Positions 43,717 through 53,438 of a stretch of DNA of 64,000 nucleotides are shown here, one piece after another; positions within the stretch are counted from its first letter, which is position 1; every line of letters begins with the position of its first letter. The DNA is taken from NCBI RefSeq assembly GCF_014698065.1, contig NZ_JACJSI010000023.1, positions 1 through 64,000 on the forward strand. The letters are read 5' to 3'. The DNA is from Nostoc flagelliforme FACHB-838 (lineage in GTDB: Bacteria > Cyanobacteriota > Cyanobacteriia > Cyanobacteriales > Nostocaceae). Both the position numbers and the translations under genes were made by a program. The notes below the pieces were generated by a model. It was not told the DNA's origin. It did not search any database and worked only from the letters and a program-made list of their open reading frames with translations.

Positions 43717-44400
43717 TCACACTTTGCCAGCCAAGTTCATCAGCTGTTTGAAGTTCACAAGATAAGTGGTGTTGTTGGTGCTATCAATGTTAATCCACCC
43801 TTTTTCATGCAGCTTTTGCATAATTTTGGTGGTTTCTTCAACGCCGATTTCTGTCACCTCTGCTAAATCTTTAAACGGAACGTTAAAAATTTCTTTTCCT
43901 AAGTCTGATTCCTGACCATAGCTTTCGCCTAAACTTACTAAAGTATGGGCGAGTTTAACCGCTGGTGGTGAAGATCGCATTTGCAAGCGCAGGTTAATTT
44001 GTCGCAATCGCCGCACCATCAGTTGCAACATCCGGTGATGTAACTGCGGGTCTTTAAACAATATTTGAATAAAACGCTCTCTGGAGATACTAAGCAACTT
44101 CACGGGCGAAAGGGCTATGACATCAGTTGAACGTGGAGATTCATCCAAAATTGCCATTTCTCCAAAAAAATCGCCACGACCAAAAATTGCCAGAGCTACT
44201 GAATCTTCCCCGACGGTACGCCGGACTTTGACCCAACCAGAAACCACGAAGTAAACGGCGTTACCCCAGGCATCTTCCATCACAACGGCTCGCCCAGATG
44301 GGTATTCATGTTCAATTGCAACATTGAGTAGCCATTCCAAAGTCTGTGGATTGGCTGTACTCATTAAGGGGAAAAGTTCACTAAAAACCTCAGTTAGCAT
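43717..44400 (-). CDS. Crp/Fnr-family transcriptional regulator
   Basis: The 227-residue protein has a cyclic-nucleotide-binding-type beta-barrel (about 20-130: SGRAVVMEDAWGNAVYFVVSGWVKV, FGRGDFFGEMAILDESPRSTDV) and a C-terminal winged helix (IFNVPFKDLAEVTEIGVEETTKIMQKLHEKGWI). The phosphate-binding cassette is FGEMAILDESPRST, close to the cAMP-type RxSxx pattern (PRST), so cyclic-nucleotide binding is possible. No Cys cluster for FeS is present, excluding an Fnr-type sensor. Its targets are unknown. Confidence 0.85.
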   Translation of the reverse strand: MLTEVFSELFPLMSTANPQTLEWLLNVAIEHEYPSGRAVVMEDAWGNAVYFVVSGWVKVRRTVGEDSVALAIFGRGDFFGEMAILDESPRSTDVIALSPVKLLSISRERFIQILFKDPQLHHRMLQLMVRRLRQINLRLQMRSSPPAVKLAHTLVSLGESYGQESDLGKEIFNVPFKDLAEVTEIGVEETTKIMQKLHEKGWINIDSTNNTTYLVNFKQLMNLAGKV

Positions 44401-44591
44401 GAAATATTTGCAACAATGGGATTCAAGAGCGGGAAACTGGCTTTGTTTGCTACTATAAGTTTGTTTAAACCGTAATCTTACTTAGAATACGATCGCAAAA
44501 TTTGTATTTATTTGAAATGAACCTCTAAGGTTGATTAATATGGGGTTCCGTTACAACATAACAATTATGTATGCGAACGAAATCAGCGTTT

Positions 44592-45839
44592 TCACTTACA
44601 GAGCGATGATTTACTGTTTGTTGGTGGATTGCCATCTAGTGCCAGTATTTTAATCTGTTGGTCTAAATTTTTTACTAATTGATTCAGGGCAACTAAAGCC
44701 TCTAATTGCTGAGAATCATGGCTGGGATTGAGTAAAAGCCGTTGTTGTAGTTCATGTAACTTTAAGCTTAGTTGTTGAGATATTTTTAAGGCATCGCGGC
44801 CTAGACGCACCAACTGCTGTTGTTGATAGAATTTTAATGCTGCTCCTCGCAAGACTTGGAGTGTTGCCTCTTCGCCGTGGATTCCCGGCATGACTCGCAA
44901 GCGTAATAATAAGCGGTCTTTTTGATATACATATTCCTTTTCTACCTGTTTTGGTTCTGCAAATGTTGTAACAGGCAGGGAAGCGAACCGCTTTAATTCA
45001 TTTAGTACTCCTTGGAAAACCGAGAGCGGCAGTTTATCTAATACAGACTGTAAAACTCCATTGTCACTCCACAGTATCCTGCCTTCGTAAGCTTGTCTTT
45101 CTAAATACAGCCGACCAATTCCCCCAGCCAAGATTCGCTCCAGTAATTCTTCGAGTAATTTCTTGGGTGGCAGTGTTGGTAGCAACTCAATCGGACTCAG
45201 TAGTTCGGGAGCTTGTATGGGCAAAATGGGTAAATTATTTGCTGCTACTTCGAAATTCTCGCCTTCTTGACCTCTGAAAATAGGGGTTAAGAACGTCGTA
45301 GTTTGAGACGATTGGTCTAACTCTGGGATAGGAGGCAAGTCTACCCGTTGCCCAGAATGTTGACGCTTTTGTGTCTGAAACATCATCAACATTGGTTGTT
45401 GATGTGATTCTGAGTCGGCATCTAGGGAGGGAATGGGTGTGTCAGCAATGCTAGGAGAGTCTACTGTTGGCTGATGCAGTTTTTTGGCATCTAGCTGAGA
45501 TGTATTTTTATGGTTGAGGTAGGCTGATAATATTCTGCGGTGAGCGTCGGCTGCGATCGCCTCAATTACCATTGTGCAATTGATAGAAGACAAAATGCGA
45601 CCAACATAATCTAGTGCTTCGTCTTCGTGTGGATAAACCATAGCTAGCAAGAGGCTTTTGTCTTCTAATCTCAAAGGCAAAATCTGATGGTAGAGGCAAG
45701 CTTCAAAGGACAACAGGCTATCAATAAGTTGAAATATTTGTTCGCGATCGCTTCCTTCCTCCCAACTCGTTTGAGCGGCAGTTAGCATTTGCTGTATATT
45801 TGCTGCGGTATCATTTAGTTTGCCCTTTGAAGACAACAT
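44592..45839 (-). CDS. PilB-like protein lacking the ATPase core
   Basis: The 415-residue protein has an amino part resembling MshEN/T2SSE_N domains (SFEACLYHQILPLRLEDKSLLLAMVYPHEDEALDYVGRIL) and a region like the GspE/PilB N2 domain (LLEELLERILAGGIGRLYLERQ, then GRILWSDNGVLQSVL). Walker A and B motifs are absent; the C-terminal part is a helical coil. It is probably a pilus- or cyclic-di-nucleotide-related adapter and not a motor. Homologues in Nostoc are, from memory, labelled 'pilus assembly protein PilB'. Confidence 0.55.
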   Translation of the reverse strand: MLSSKGKLNDTAANIQQMLTAAQTSWEEGSDREQIFQLIDSLLSFEACLYHQILPLRLEDKSLLLAMVYPHEDEALDYVGRILSSINCTMVIEAIAADAHRRILSAYLNHKNTSQLDAKKLHQPTVDSPSIADTPIPSLDADSESHQQPMLMMFQTQKRQHSGQRVDLPPIPELDQSSQTTTFLTPIFRGQEGENFEVAANNLPILPIQAPELLSPIELLPTLPPKKLLEELLERILAGGIGRLYLERQAYEGRILWSDNGVLQSVLDKLPLSVFQGVLNELKRFASLPVTTFAEPKQVEKEYVYQKDRLLLRLRVMPGIHGEEATLQVLRGAALKFYQQQQLVRLGRDALKISQQLSLKLHELQQRLLLNPSHDSQQLEALVALNQLVKNLDQQIKILALDGNPPTNSKSSLCK

Positions 45840-46040
45840 AGATTTGATTCATTAGTATTTACTTATATTTTGCCTTTAATTCAATAGGTAGTTAATAAAG
45901 ATACTTTGTTGGATTATTAAAATTTCAACTATATATACTTAAGTAAATGTAAGTAGAAGATGAATTTTATATTTAGGCTAGGGATAATACTGAGCCTTGG
46001 CAGTTGTACTGAGCGAACGCGAACAGCGTCTCGTAGAGAA

Positions 46041-46117
46041 GCATTGGGCATTGGGCATTGGTTATTCTCCTCTGCTCCCCTGCTCCCCGCTTCCCCGCCC
46101 CGCTCCCCGCTCCCCAT
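46041..46117. repeat. Short tandem repeats (GCATTGG and GCTCCCC types)
   Basis: Units ATTGGGC are followed by many GCTCCCC/CTTCCCC-type heptamers between two minus-strand genes. A palindromic-repeat patch (CGAACGCGAACAGCGTCTCG) lies directly before, at 46014-46033. Confidence 0.65.
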
Positions 46118-46123
46118 TTCAAA

Positions 46124-47257
46124 CTACTCCTGGCTTCTTAAAGCTTGGGCTACAAGATAGATTTTTGTCCATTCACCTAGCACTTGATGGGTTTTGAGTT
46201 TTAACTGTTGAGCTATTGCTTCTATTGAGTTACCCGCTTTCCGCAAATCGAGAATCTGCCGCCCCAGAGGAGTCAATTTTTCATCAAGTTGCTGCCATTG
46301 GTTTTTCGTTAACCCCAAGTTATGTTCTTGCAAAGAAATTGAGAGCCAACTATCTACGAGTTCTGGTTTACCTTTGAGGGCAAAAACGCGCACGGCGTGG
46401 TAACTGATTTTTTCTCGCAGTCGGTATACTTCTTTAGTCTGCTTATTCAGTTTCTGGGCAATCTCTTCCTGGGACTTACCTTTTAGATACAATCGTAGCC
46501 ATTCCACTGCCTCTGTTCCCAGATTTTCTTGTAAATAATTTTCAAATTCTTTTTGTACTGATTGCCGCAGCGCCTGTTGTTCCTCTAATTGTTGCGCTTC
46601 TTGATATTCGGCGATCGCTTGACTATCGACTAAGTTAATTCGATTGTCACTGTCGTCTGTAAGAACTTCTTCTGATACTAGTCTAATCAAGTCACGGCTA
46701 GGCACTTGGGTTAAGCCACCGCGTTGAGTACGACGCAAATAATTCACAAATCGGTAAGCTAATAGGGGTTGATTGCGTACTGGTCGCAAACAATATTCTT
46801 CTACACTGGCAAATAGCAGAGCATCCCCTAATCGTCTATCGGTTGTATATTTGGCGATATCAGCCATTTGCTGTTGCATCTGACTATCGCTTTGGAGTAA
46901 TTCTTGGAGTACTTCTTGTAACACATCCATCACACTACGCTGGCGATCGCGGCTGAGGGAAACCCAAGTCTGAATCTTATTCCGTAATGTTACTAAACTC
47001 CCCAATCGCGTTATCAAGTTACGATAAGCACGTTCTCGCCCTAGCCCCAAGTAGCGTTGACGTAAAATCCTCCACCGATATTCCATCGCTTGTTTGGCGA
47101 TTTCAAGTTCTTTTGGGTTAAACAGATCAAACCGTTTTGAGTCAGATCCCAACAGCCAGAGAATAATGCTTTGCCTCGTGGCTTCATTTTGGTCTGGACA
47201 TTCTACAGCCAAGCGCTGTTGCCAATCTAAAGCCAGTTGTTCCACATCTTTTGCCAT
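46124..47257 (-). CDS. HetZ-related protein (probable type 2)
   Basis: The 377-residue protein has the HetZ-family pattern GDALLFASVEEYCLRPVRNQPLLAYRFVNYLRRTQRGGLTQVP and a sigma-like C-terminal part with repeated helix-turn-helix elements (GKSQEEIAQKLNKQTKEVYRLREKI and GNSIEAIAQQLKLK). HetZ acts early in heterocyst differentiation; the related proteins are less studied. Start choice is uncertain: ATG at 47257 (MAKDVEQ) is used, and 47299 (MQTSKL) is possible. Neighbours are co-directional PilB-like and Crp genes. Confidence 0.7.
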   Translation of the reverse strand: MAKDVEQLALDWQQRLAVECPDQNEATRQSIILWLLGSDSKRFDLFNPKELEIAKQAMEYRWRILRQRYLGLGRERAYRNLITRLGSLVTLRNKIQTWVSLSRDRQRSVMDVLQEVLQELLQSDSQMQQQMADIAKYTTDRRLGDALLFASVEEYCLRPVRNQPLLAYRFVNYLRRTQRGGLTQVPSRDLIRLVSEEVLTDDSDNRINLVDSQAIAEYQEAQQLEEQQALRQSVQKEFENYLQENLGTEAVEWLRLYLKGKSQEEIAQKLNKQTKEVYRLREKISYHAVRVFALKGKPELVDSWLSISLQEHNLGLTKNQWQQLDEKLTPLGRQILDLRKAGNSIEAIAQQLKLKTHQVLGEWTKIYLVAQALRSQE

Positions 47258-47320
47258 AGTGAGATTGCATTCCTCGAAACTCAATTTTGAAGTTTGCATC
47301 ACAACCCCCATTTGCCCCAC

Positions 47321-48126
47321 CTAATTGTTTAACTGGCAGCTACCTCAGTTTTCATGAGTTTCATGAAAATAGCTCAGTGATTCTACTTTTATTACGTCTT
47401 AATTCACTGAAATTATGCAGAAATTTCTACATCGATAGTTTTGTTTTCAATCTCAAATGCTCAAAGACATTACATAGCAAGCATTTGGGTCAATTTTGCC
47501 GAATTAAACTTTTTGTAAAGTTATGTCTTCTCACTGAAAATAGAAATCTGCTCAGAGTAGTGAAGCTACTTATATGCACAAAATGGGTCAGATAAATCTG
47601 ACGTTTTGTAACAGATTCGAAAAACGAATCTAATCTAATTTAACTCTATGTCAGATATCATTTTACTTGTATAATTTTCAAAGCTTAGAAGTCCTTCACG
47701 CAGGAAGATAATTAGATAACTCTTGGATAAATACTATCGCTATAGTGTTAAATGAATGAGGCACACTATTCCAGATGGTGATGTTTACGAGATGTACGCC
47801 TACGCTATTCTTAATAGTAGAGATTAATAGGCAAATTTTTTTTAAACTAGCTTTACTCAAAACTACGCCTTAAACATTGGCAAGTTATTTTTAAAACTTT
47901 TACATTTCCAAAAATGAATAGTCAACAGTCAATATTGATTTTTGACTATTGACTTTGACTGTTGCTTTCCCTCTGCTTCAAAATCAACTTATGCAAAATA
48001 TAAAAACAGAAAGAATGTAACCCTCAAAAGATTTAATGGTCAGAAGCCTTACAAAAAACTTCTCTTTAAATTCATTTATGGAGATTCTTCGTTTTGAATT
48101 TTGAATTTTCCCGCAGGGGGTTGCCT
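47321..48126. other. Intergenic region without a recognised gene
   Basis: About 800 bases without a coding frame. It holds a repeat patch near 47775-47825 (GATGTTTACGAGATGTACGCC) and an inverted TTGACTATTGACT/AGTCAA patch near 47920-47965. Confidence 0.45.
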
Positions 48127-48477
48127 CTATAGACGATTTGATGATCTAACAATGGGATTTTCTACAGATTCTCGATACTGTTGGACTTGTTCTGTGTAAG
48201 CAATTGGTAGAATTGCTTCAACGTTTTCATGGGGACGAGGAATAATCACCCAGGATTCTAATGTACCGCCATAAACATTTTCTGCGGCTTCTACACCAGC
48301 AGCCATAGCGGCTTTTACTTCAGAAACATCACCACGAATATTAACTGTAAAGCGGGCACTACCTACCCTGATATAACCAACGAGGGTGACTCGGCCAGCT
48401 TTTACCATAGCATCTGCTGCTGCTAGCACCGCAGGAAAACCTTTAGTTTCAAGTGCTCCAATTGCCTGTAATGACAT
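48127..48477 (-). CDS. ccmK4: Carboxysome shell protein CcmK4
   Basis: The 116-residue single BMC-domain protein has [25 protein letters not shown], then [32 protein letters not shown] and [17 protein letters not shown], which matches CcmK4 (IRxGSARFT pore region). It forms hexamers in the facets of the beta-carboxysome shell. It follows ccmK3 by 82 bases on the same strand; in cyanobacteria ccmK3/ccmK4 are usually a satellite pair away from the main ccm operon, and here no ccmL, ccmM or ccmN is near. Confidence 0.92.
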   Translation of the reverse strand: MSLQAIGALETKGFPAVLAAADAMVKAGRVTLVGYIRVGSARFTVNIRGDVSEVKAAMAAGVEAAENVYGGTLESWVIIPRPHENVEAILPIAYTEQVQQYRESVENPIVRSSNRL

Positions 48478-48559
48478 TATTAATCTCCTGTATGAATAAA
48501 CACGGGGGCTACAAATTAGTTGTACGAAGCTTCGCTACAGATTTTAATAGCAAAATTGC

Positions 48560-48871
48560 TTAGAACATGCGGAAAGGTTCTGATTTTTCAGTGAAATGGA
48601 TTGGTAATATGGTTTCCACATTTTCTGGAGGGTTAGGAACGATATAGTGGGTGATTACTGTACCAACCTTTACTTGCTCTCCAGCGGCGATTCCGGCTTC
48701 AACCGCTCTATTTACCTCAGAAACGTGTCCCCGGACAGCGACTAACAAGCGAGCGCTTTCGGCTTGACCATAATACACAATTGTGACTGCGGCAGCTTTG
48801 ACCATTGCATCTGCTGCTGCTAAGACACTAGGAAAACCTAAAGTTTCAATTACGCCAACGGCCATTGGCAT
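48560..48871 (-). CDS. ccmK3: Carboxysome shell protein CcmK3
   Basis: The 103-residue BMC-domain protein has [25 protein letters not shown], then TIVYYGQAESARLLVAVRGHVSEVNRAVEAG and HYIVPNPPENVETILPI, the CcmK3 pattern (YYxxAE in the pore region, VPNPPENV). CcmK3 does not form stable hexamers alone in studied species but mixes with CcmK4 to tune shell permeability. It is first in the pair, so both are probably made from one transcript. Confidence 0.9.
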   Translation of the reverse strand: MPMAVGVIETLGFPSVLAAADAMVKAAAVTIVYYGQAESARLLVAVRGHVSEVNRAVEAGIAAGEQVKVGTVITHYIVPNPPENVETILPIHFTEKSEPFRMF

Positions 48872-49140
48872 GGCATTAGCTCCTGGATTAAGGGATAGGC
48901 GATATTAATTGTACGTGGCTTTAGTCCCAATTTTGACATTTTGCTAAACTTTCTTTGATGCCATAATTTTTAAGGAAGTCGGGAATGGGGAGTTAGGAGT
49001 GGGAGTTAAAATGTTTTGATAGCGGCTGGTTTATGTTTGATATATTATAAGTAATACTTCAACATATTAGTTTGTGTAATTTTGTTGTTTAACAAAATCA
49101 GCGATGCGTGGAAGCAAGCTAATACGATAAACTAAAATTT

Positions 49141-50028
49141 ATGTTTCCGAATTTTCTTCCTAAAGCAGTTGGGCAACTGACAGAATCTGCCTCGATCGCA
49201 CTAGCTCGGAGTATCCAAACAACTGCGATCGCTACTCCTCTAATTAATCAACCAGTAACCACAACATTTGTCAAGCAAGGGAGTGGTGGAACTCCGATTT
49301 TATTAATTCACGGCTTTGATAGTTCTGTATTAGAATTTCGGCGACTTTTGCCACTACTTTGTGAAGATAATGAAACTTGGGCAGTAGATTTGTTGGGTTT
49401 TGGCTTTACAGATAGACTCTCAGGAATTGCCTATAGCCCAATTGCAATTAAAACCCATCTTTATTATTTCTGGAAAACCCTAATTAACCAACCTGTAATT
49501 TTGGTAGGTGCTTCGATGGGGGGTGCGACGGCGATTGATTTTACGTTGACTTACCCGGAAGTAGTAAAAAAGCTGGTGTTAATTGATAGTGCAGGGTTAG
49601 CAGCTGGTTCGCCATTGAGCAAATTCATGTTTCCCCCATTGGATTATTTAGCAACCCAGTTTTTGAGTAATATGAAGGTGCGCGATCGCGTTTCGCGTAT
49701 TGGATATAAAAATCAAAGTCTTGCTTCTATCGATGCGCTATGTTGTGGTGCATTACACCTACAAATGCCGAGTTGGCATCAAGCTTTGATTGCTTTTACT
49801 AAAAGTGGTGGTTACAGTGCTTTTAGATTCACAGCCATATCAAAAATTGTGCAACAAACGCTAATTTTGTGGGGTGATTCTGATAAGATTTTGGGTACTA
49901 AGGATGCGATGAGATTTAAAAGAGCAATTCCCCACAGTACTCTCACCTGGATTCAAGATTGTGGACATCTCCCACACTTGGAACAACCACGAATCACCGC
50001 GCAGCATATTTTAGACTTTCGAGTTTAA
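49141..50028 (+). CDS. Alpha/beta hydrolase
   Basis: The 295-residue protein has LLIHGFDSSVLEFRRLLPLL (oxyanion-hole HG), VLVGASMGGATAIDF (nucleophile Ser in G-x-S-x-G), an acid in LWGDSDKILG and His in DCGHLPHLEQP. The triad is complete. The substrate cannot be predicted. It lies between ccmK3 and the ParA-type pair in the opposite direction. Confidence 0.88.
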   Translation: MFPNFLPKAVGQLTESASIALARSIQTTAIATPLINQPVTTTFVKQGSGGTPILLIHGFDSSVLEFRRLLPLLCEDNETWAVDLLGFGFTDRLSGIAYSPIAIKTHLYYFWKTLINQPVILVGASMGGATAIDFTLTYPEVVKKLVLIDSAGLAAGSPLSKFMFPPLDYLATQFLSNMKVRDRVSRIGYKNQSLASIDALCCGALHLQMPSWHQALIAFTKSGGYSAFRFTAISKIVQQTLILWGDSDKILGTKDAMRFKRAIPHSTLTWIQDCGHLPHLEQPRITAQHILDFRV

Positions 50029-50262
50029 AACAGTTTGTTATTTAGCACTAAAGTTCAACCCAACCTACAAATATTTTTGTTTTTTCAGAGTAATAAAAGA
50101 TTGCTAAGCTGTTAAGCATTTAATTTGCACATTGAGATCGCAGGGGGGCAGGGAACAAGGAGCAAGGGAGAGTGTTTGCAGCTTTTATTACCATGAAAAT
50201 GGTGCAATTTAAATGACGATTAGCTTAGTAGGCATAATGCTGATTACCCATAAAATTGCATA

Positions 50263-50292
50263 GTAAAACAAGGGCTTAAACCCCTGTTTTAC
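50263..50292. terminator. Bidirectional hairpin
   Basis: GTAAAACA-AGGG-cttaaa-CCCC-TGTTTTAC forms a stem with one mismatch, between the convergent hydrolase and mcdB-like genes. Confidence 0.6.
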
Positions 50293-50335
50293 CAAGCCTG
50301 ATTTTGTGCCGTTTCACAAAGAAGTGGTATCGATT

Positions 50336-50962
50336 CTAGTCAAGTAACCACATCTCATTAGAACTCTCGGGATACTCATTTGGTTGATTTTGAGGTTGAG
50401 CTTGAGCGAGTGTTTCCGATGAACGATGTGATTTTTTGTAGTTAAGTGGATTGTAGTGGTCTTTTACTGGTCTTATTGCACTAGTTTCTTTGACAGCTAC
50501 AGCAAGTTTAAATTTATCTTCTGCTGTTTGTTTTAAAGCATTAACTTCTTCTATAAGCTGGGAATTAGCTTCTGCTAGTTGCAGTGCTGTTTTTTTTGTT
50601 TCTTCAAGTTCTTTTGCTACTTGTTGCGCTAATGATTTTTGTTCAGATACTAATGTTTTTTGTTTAGACAGTTTTGATTGCAAATCAACAATTTCCTGCT
50701 CTAAAGATGCTTCCTTTTTATGACTTTCTTCTAAATTAGCTGTCAACTCTTTGACAGTTGCTTCTAAATCAGCCTTAGTCGGACTTGTGCGTTTATTAGA
50801 ATCTGGCTCAGATGTCTGTGCTGAAGATTCTTCATCAGAAGAAGGCTGTTCTTCGACGACAACTTTTTCTGCTGTAATTTCGATCGCAGGTTCACCTTCT
50901 GTAGGTGTAAATTTTTGCGCCTCTTCTTGTAGTAAGTCAGAGAGACTTTGTTTCCTAGGCAT
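50336..50962 (-). CDS. McdB-like carboxysome positioning protein
   Basis: The 208-residue protein has a disordered acidic amino region, a long coiled coil (about 65-155: LEATVKELTANLEESHKKE and following), a second disordered region rich in Gln, and ends EMWLLD, with a Trp four residues from the carboxyl end. McdB proteins have a coiled-coil centre, disordered ends and an invariant C-terminal Trp used for carboxysome binding, so the layout fits. The ATG at 50962 is 2 bases after the ParA gene stop. ccmK3/ccmK4 are 1.5 kb away. The identification is inference. Confidence 0.6.
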   Translation of the reverse strand: MPRKQSLSDLLQEEAQKFTPTEGEPAIEITAEKVVVEEQPSSDEESSAQTSEPDSNKRTSPTKADLEATVKELTANLEESHKKEASLEQEIVDLQSKLSKQKTLVSEQKSLAQQVAKELEETKKTALQLAEANSQLIEEVNALKQTAEDKFKLAVAVKETSAIRPVKDHYNPLNYKKSHRSSETLAQAQPQNQPNEYPESSNEMWLLD

Positions 50963-50964
50963 TA

Positions 50965-51597
50965 TTATTTTCTCCAATCACGCTGTAATTCATCAGCTGC
51001 ACGGCGGTAGTCTAATTCCGCCTCCCGTGCGTTTCCACCTCGCCATTGAGTAATCGCTACACCTTCTAGTGCCGCTCGTTCATGAGCTTTATAAGCACGG
51101 ATGAAGGTATTACAAGTAGGAATACCTAAGCGAGTAAGAGTATTTTTTGCTTCTTGTGCTTCCCCCAGACTGCGTGTATCGACTTTGGTGAGCAATACCC
51201 GATGGGGGGTTCCCAAGGGGATGACGGCTTCCTTGACTGTTTCCACGAGGATTGCTAAATCCATTGCAGATGGGGGTGTGGGCAAAACTAGATAATCTGC
51301 GATCGCAACTACCGCCACTAATGCTTCAGAGCGCAGGGCGGGAGGTGTATCCACCACTACTAAATCGTAACCTGTTATCTTTGCTAAATCACCTAAAAGT
51401 GCGGGATCTGTTTCTTGAGATAAATCAAATCCCATACCCTGCTGACTGCGCCCAAACCACCAACTGGCAGAACCTTGAATATCTGCGTCAATCAGCAGCA
51501 CCTTTTTTTTCTTTGCAAAGTTTGCAGCCAGATTGACTGCGGTAGTCGTTTTACCGACTCCTCCTTTACCGTTGAGAATAGCGATGATTTTTGGCAC
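50965..51597 (-). CDS. ParA-type ATPase, probable McdA
   Basis: The 210-residue protein has the deviant Walker [15 protein letters not shown] with the signature Lys, then [16 protein letters not shown] and [17 protein letters not shown]. This is a short ParA/MinD-family ATPase of the type that forms gradients on the nucleoid. It is tightly coupled to a coiled-coil partner gene, and the pair lies 1.5 kb from ccmK3/ccmK4. In cyanobacteria such a pair (McdA type 2 with McdB) spaces carboxysomes along the cell. A plasmid-type ParA is unlikely as no ParB or parS is seen. Confidence 0.65.
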   Translation of the reverse strand: MPKIIAILNGKGGVGKTTTAVNLAANFAKKKKVLLIDADIQGSASWWFGRSQQGMGFDLSQETDPALLGDLAKITGYDLVVVDTPPALRSEALVAVVAIADYLVLPTPPSAMDLAILVETVKEAVIPLGTPHRVLLTKVDTRSLGEAQEAKNTLTRLGIPTCNTFIRAYKAHERAALEGVAITQWRGGNAREAELDYRRAADELQRDWRK

Positions 51598-51860
51598 TGC
51601 TTGCTTCCGATGCTGCCTCTTGAGTACTGAGTTCTTAGTGCTGTTAGCGATAGCGGGGCGTTTAGCCCGTGCTGAGTTAGGAGAGACGCGATTAATCGCG
51701 TTTGTACAAGAGTTATTATCCTCTTTATCTCCCTTTCAGTCCGCAGTTTTCAGTTCCCAGTTTCCAGTCCCCAATCATGAATATACCGCTTTCTGTAACC
51801 CTAAGTAACATGAAAACTCGTAATAATAAAATTCAGAAGCCATCAATTCCTCAAAATTTT

Positions 51861-53243
51861 ATGACAACAACTTACAATCTACCCGATGGCCCTCAAATGC
51901 CGCGCTGGCTACGGATGATCAAGTTTATTAGTCAGCCTGTGAAATATGTAGATGATTTTGCCAAAATCTACGGTGATACTTTCACAATCAGGAGTACTCG
52001 CTCTGATAATCATCTTGTGTACTTTAGTCAGCCCCAAGCACTGGAGCAGATTTTTACTGCTGATTCCAGCCATTTTGAGGTTGGCAGGGGGAACACAGGA
52101 CTAAAATTTTTACTTGGCGATCGCTCCTTTATGTTAGCGGATGGCGATCGCCACCAACGGCAACGACAACTATTAGTGCCTCCCTTTCATGGCGAAAGGA
52201 TGCGGGCTTACGGCGAGGAAATTCGGGAAATAACCCGACAGGTGACTAATGAATGGCAGATTGGCAAGCCTTTTAATATCCGTGAGTCGATGCAAGAAAT
52301 CACCTTGCGTGTTATTCTCCGGGTTGTGTTTGGTTTGAATGATGGACAGCTGTTTGAAGAATTGAGGCGATCGCTAAGTGATTTACTAGACTTCATCACT
52401 TCGCCCATAATGTCCAGCGCCTTCTTTTTCCAGTTCATGCAAAAAGATTTTGGTGCGAGGAGTCCGTGGGGCTGGGTTCTGCAACAACGGCAAAAAATTG
52501 ATCAACTGATTTATGCTTTACTTCGAGAACGTCGGGCTGAACCTGAGCAAAATCGCCAAGATATCCTAAGTTTGATGATGGCGGCTCGTTATGACGATGG
52601 CCAAGGGATGTCAGATGAAGAATTACACGATGAGTTAATGACGCTGCTAGTTGCGGGACATGAAACCACCGCTTCTGCATTAACATGGGCTTTTTACTGG
52701 ATTGACCATTTAGCAGAAATGCGTGAGAAGTTGCTAAAAGAACTCAACACTATTGGAGTTAACCACGATTTGAGTAATGTGGCTAAATTGCCCTATTTGA
52801 CAGCAGTTTGCCAAGAAACACTGCGAATTTACCCAATAGTAATGACTGCTTTCCCGCGGATCGTCAAGATCCCAATTACAATTATGGGTTACGAACTGCG
52901 AGAAGGAACGATAATAGTTCCCAGTATTTATTTAGCGCATCATCGAGAAGAAGTCTACCCACAATCCAAGCAGTTTAAACCAGAACGCTTTCTAGAAAGA
53001 CAATATTCACTTTATGAATATTTGCCCTTTGGTGGCGGTAATCGTCGCTGTATTGGAATGGCGTTTGCTCAGTATGAAATGAAAATTGTTCTGGCAACTG
53101 TTTTGTCAGAATTTAAAGTATCGCTAGTGAATAAGCGTCCTGTGCGTCCTGTGCGTCGTGGTTTAACTTTAGCCGCACCTGCCGGAATGCGGATGATAGC
53201 AACACCTCAAGTTAAGCCTGCAAATACACCAGCACTAGTTTAG
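51861..53243 (+). CDS. Cytochrome P450, probably CYP110-like
   Basis: The 460-residue protein has the I-helix motif AGHETTAS, the ExxR motif ETLRIYP, and the heme-binding loop FGGGNRRCIG with the axial Cys. It starts TTTYNLPDGPQMPRWLRM, similar to CYP110-type enzymes of Nostoc, which act on fatty acids or terpenes. Earlier in-frame Met codons at 51777 and 51810 make the start uncertain. It has no linked redox partner or terpene cyclase in this window. Confidence 0.9.
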   Translation: MTTTYNLPDGPQMPRWLRMIKFISQPVKYVDDFAKIYGDTFTIRSTRSDNHLVYFSQPQALEQIFTADSSHFEVGRGNTGLKFLLGDRSFMLADGDRHQRQRQLLVPPFHGERMRAYGEEIREITRQVTNEWQIGKPFNIRESMQEITLRVILRVVFGLNDGQLFEELRRSLSDLLDFITSPIMSSAFFFQFMQKDFGARSPWGWVLQQRQKIDQLIYALLRERRAEPEQNRQDILSLMMAARYDDGQGMSDEELHDELMTLLVAGHETTASALTWAFYWIDHLAEMREKLLKELNTIGVNHDLSNVAKLPYLTAVCQETLRIYPIVMTAFPRIVKIPITIMGYELREGTIIVPSIYLAHHREEVYPQSKQFKPERFLERQYSLYEYLPFGGGNRRCIGMAFAQYEMKIVLATVLSEFKVSLVNKRPVRPVRRGLTLAAPAGMRMIATPQVKPANTPALV

Positions 53244-53291
53244 GCAAGTAGGGTGGGTGTTTTAATTCCTACCCTACTTACAAATTACGAA

Positions 53292-53438
53292 TTACGAATT
53301 ATCTTGACTCTCTTGCTTATTAGCGAGTTGCTCATAATGTTCTTTGTCGCGGTATTTAATTATTCTCATAGGTTGATTTCCAAGAATTGCTAAAGGTTCA
53401 ACATTAGTAATTCCCGCAAAACTATGACAAAACTTGAA
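53292..53438 (-). pseudogene. C-terminal fragment of an unrecognised protein
   Basis: The minus strand reads HSFAGITNVEPLAILGNQP, then MRIIKYRDKEHYEQLANK and a stop. The sequence is clearly protein-like, but an in-frame stop closes it upstream at 53439-53441 and no start is present. It overlaps the start region of the broken plus-strand gene that follows. The family is not known. Confidence 0.4.

Noticed and set aside
43717..44400. Assignment of the Crp-type gene as ntcA
   Set aside because: The helix-turn-helix and effector-binding residues do not match what is recalled of NtcA; a generic Crp-family label is safer.
50965..51597. ParA as a plasmid or prophage partition protein
   Set aside because: No ParB or parS-like repeats, no replication gene, and the partner has McdB-like features; surrounding genes are chromosomal.
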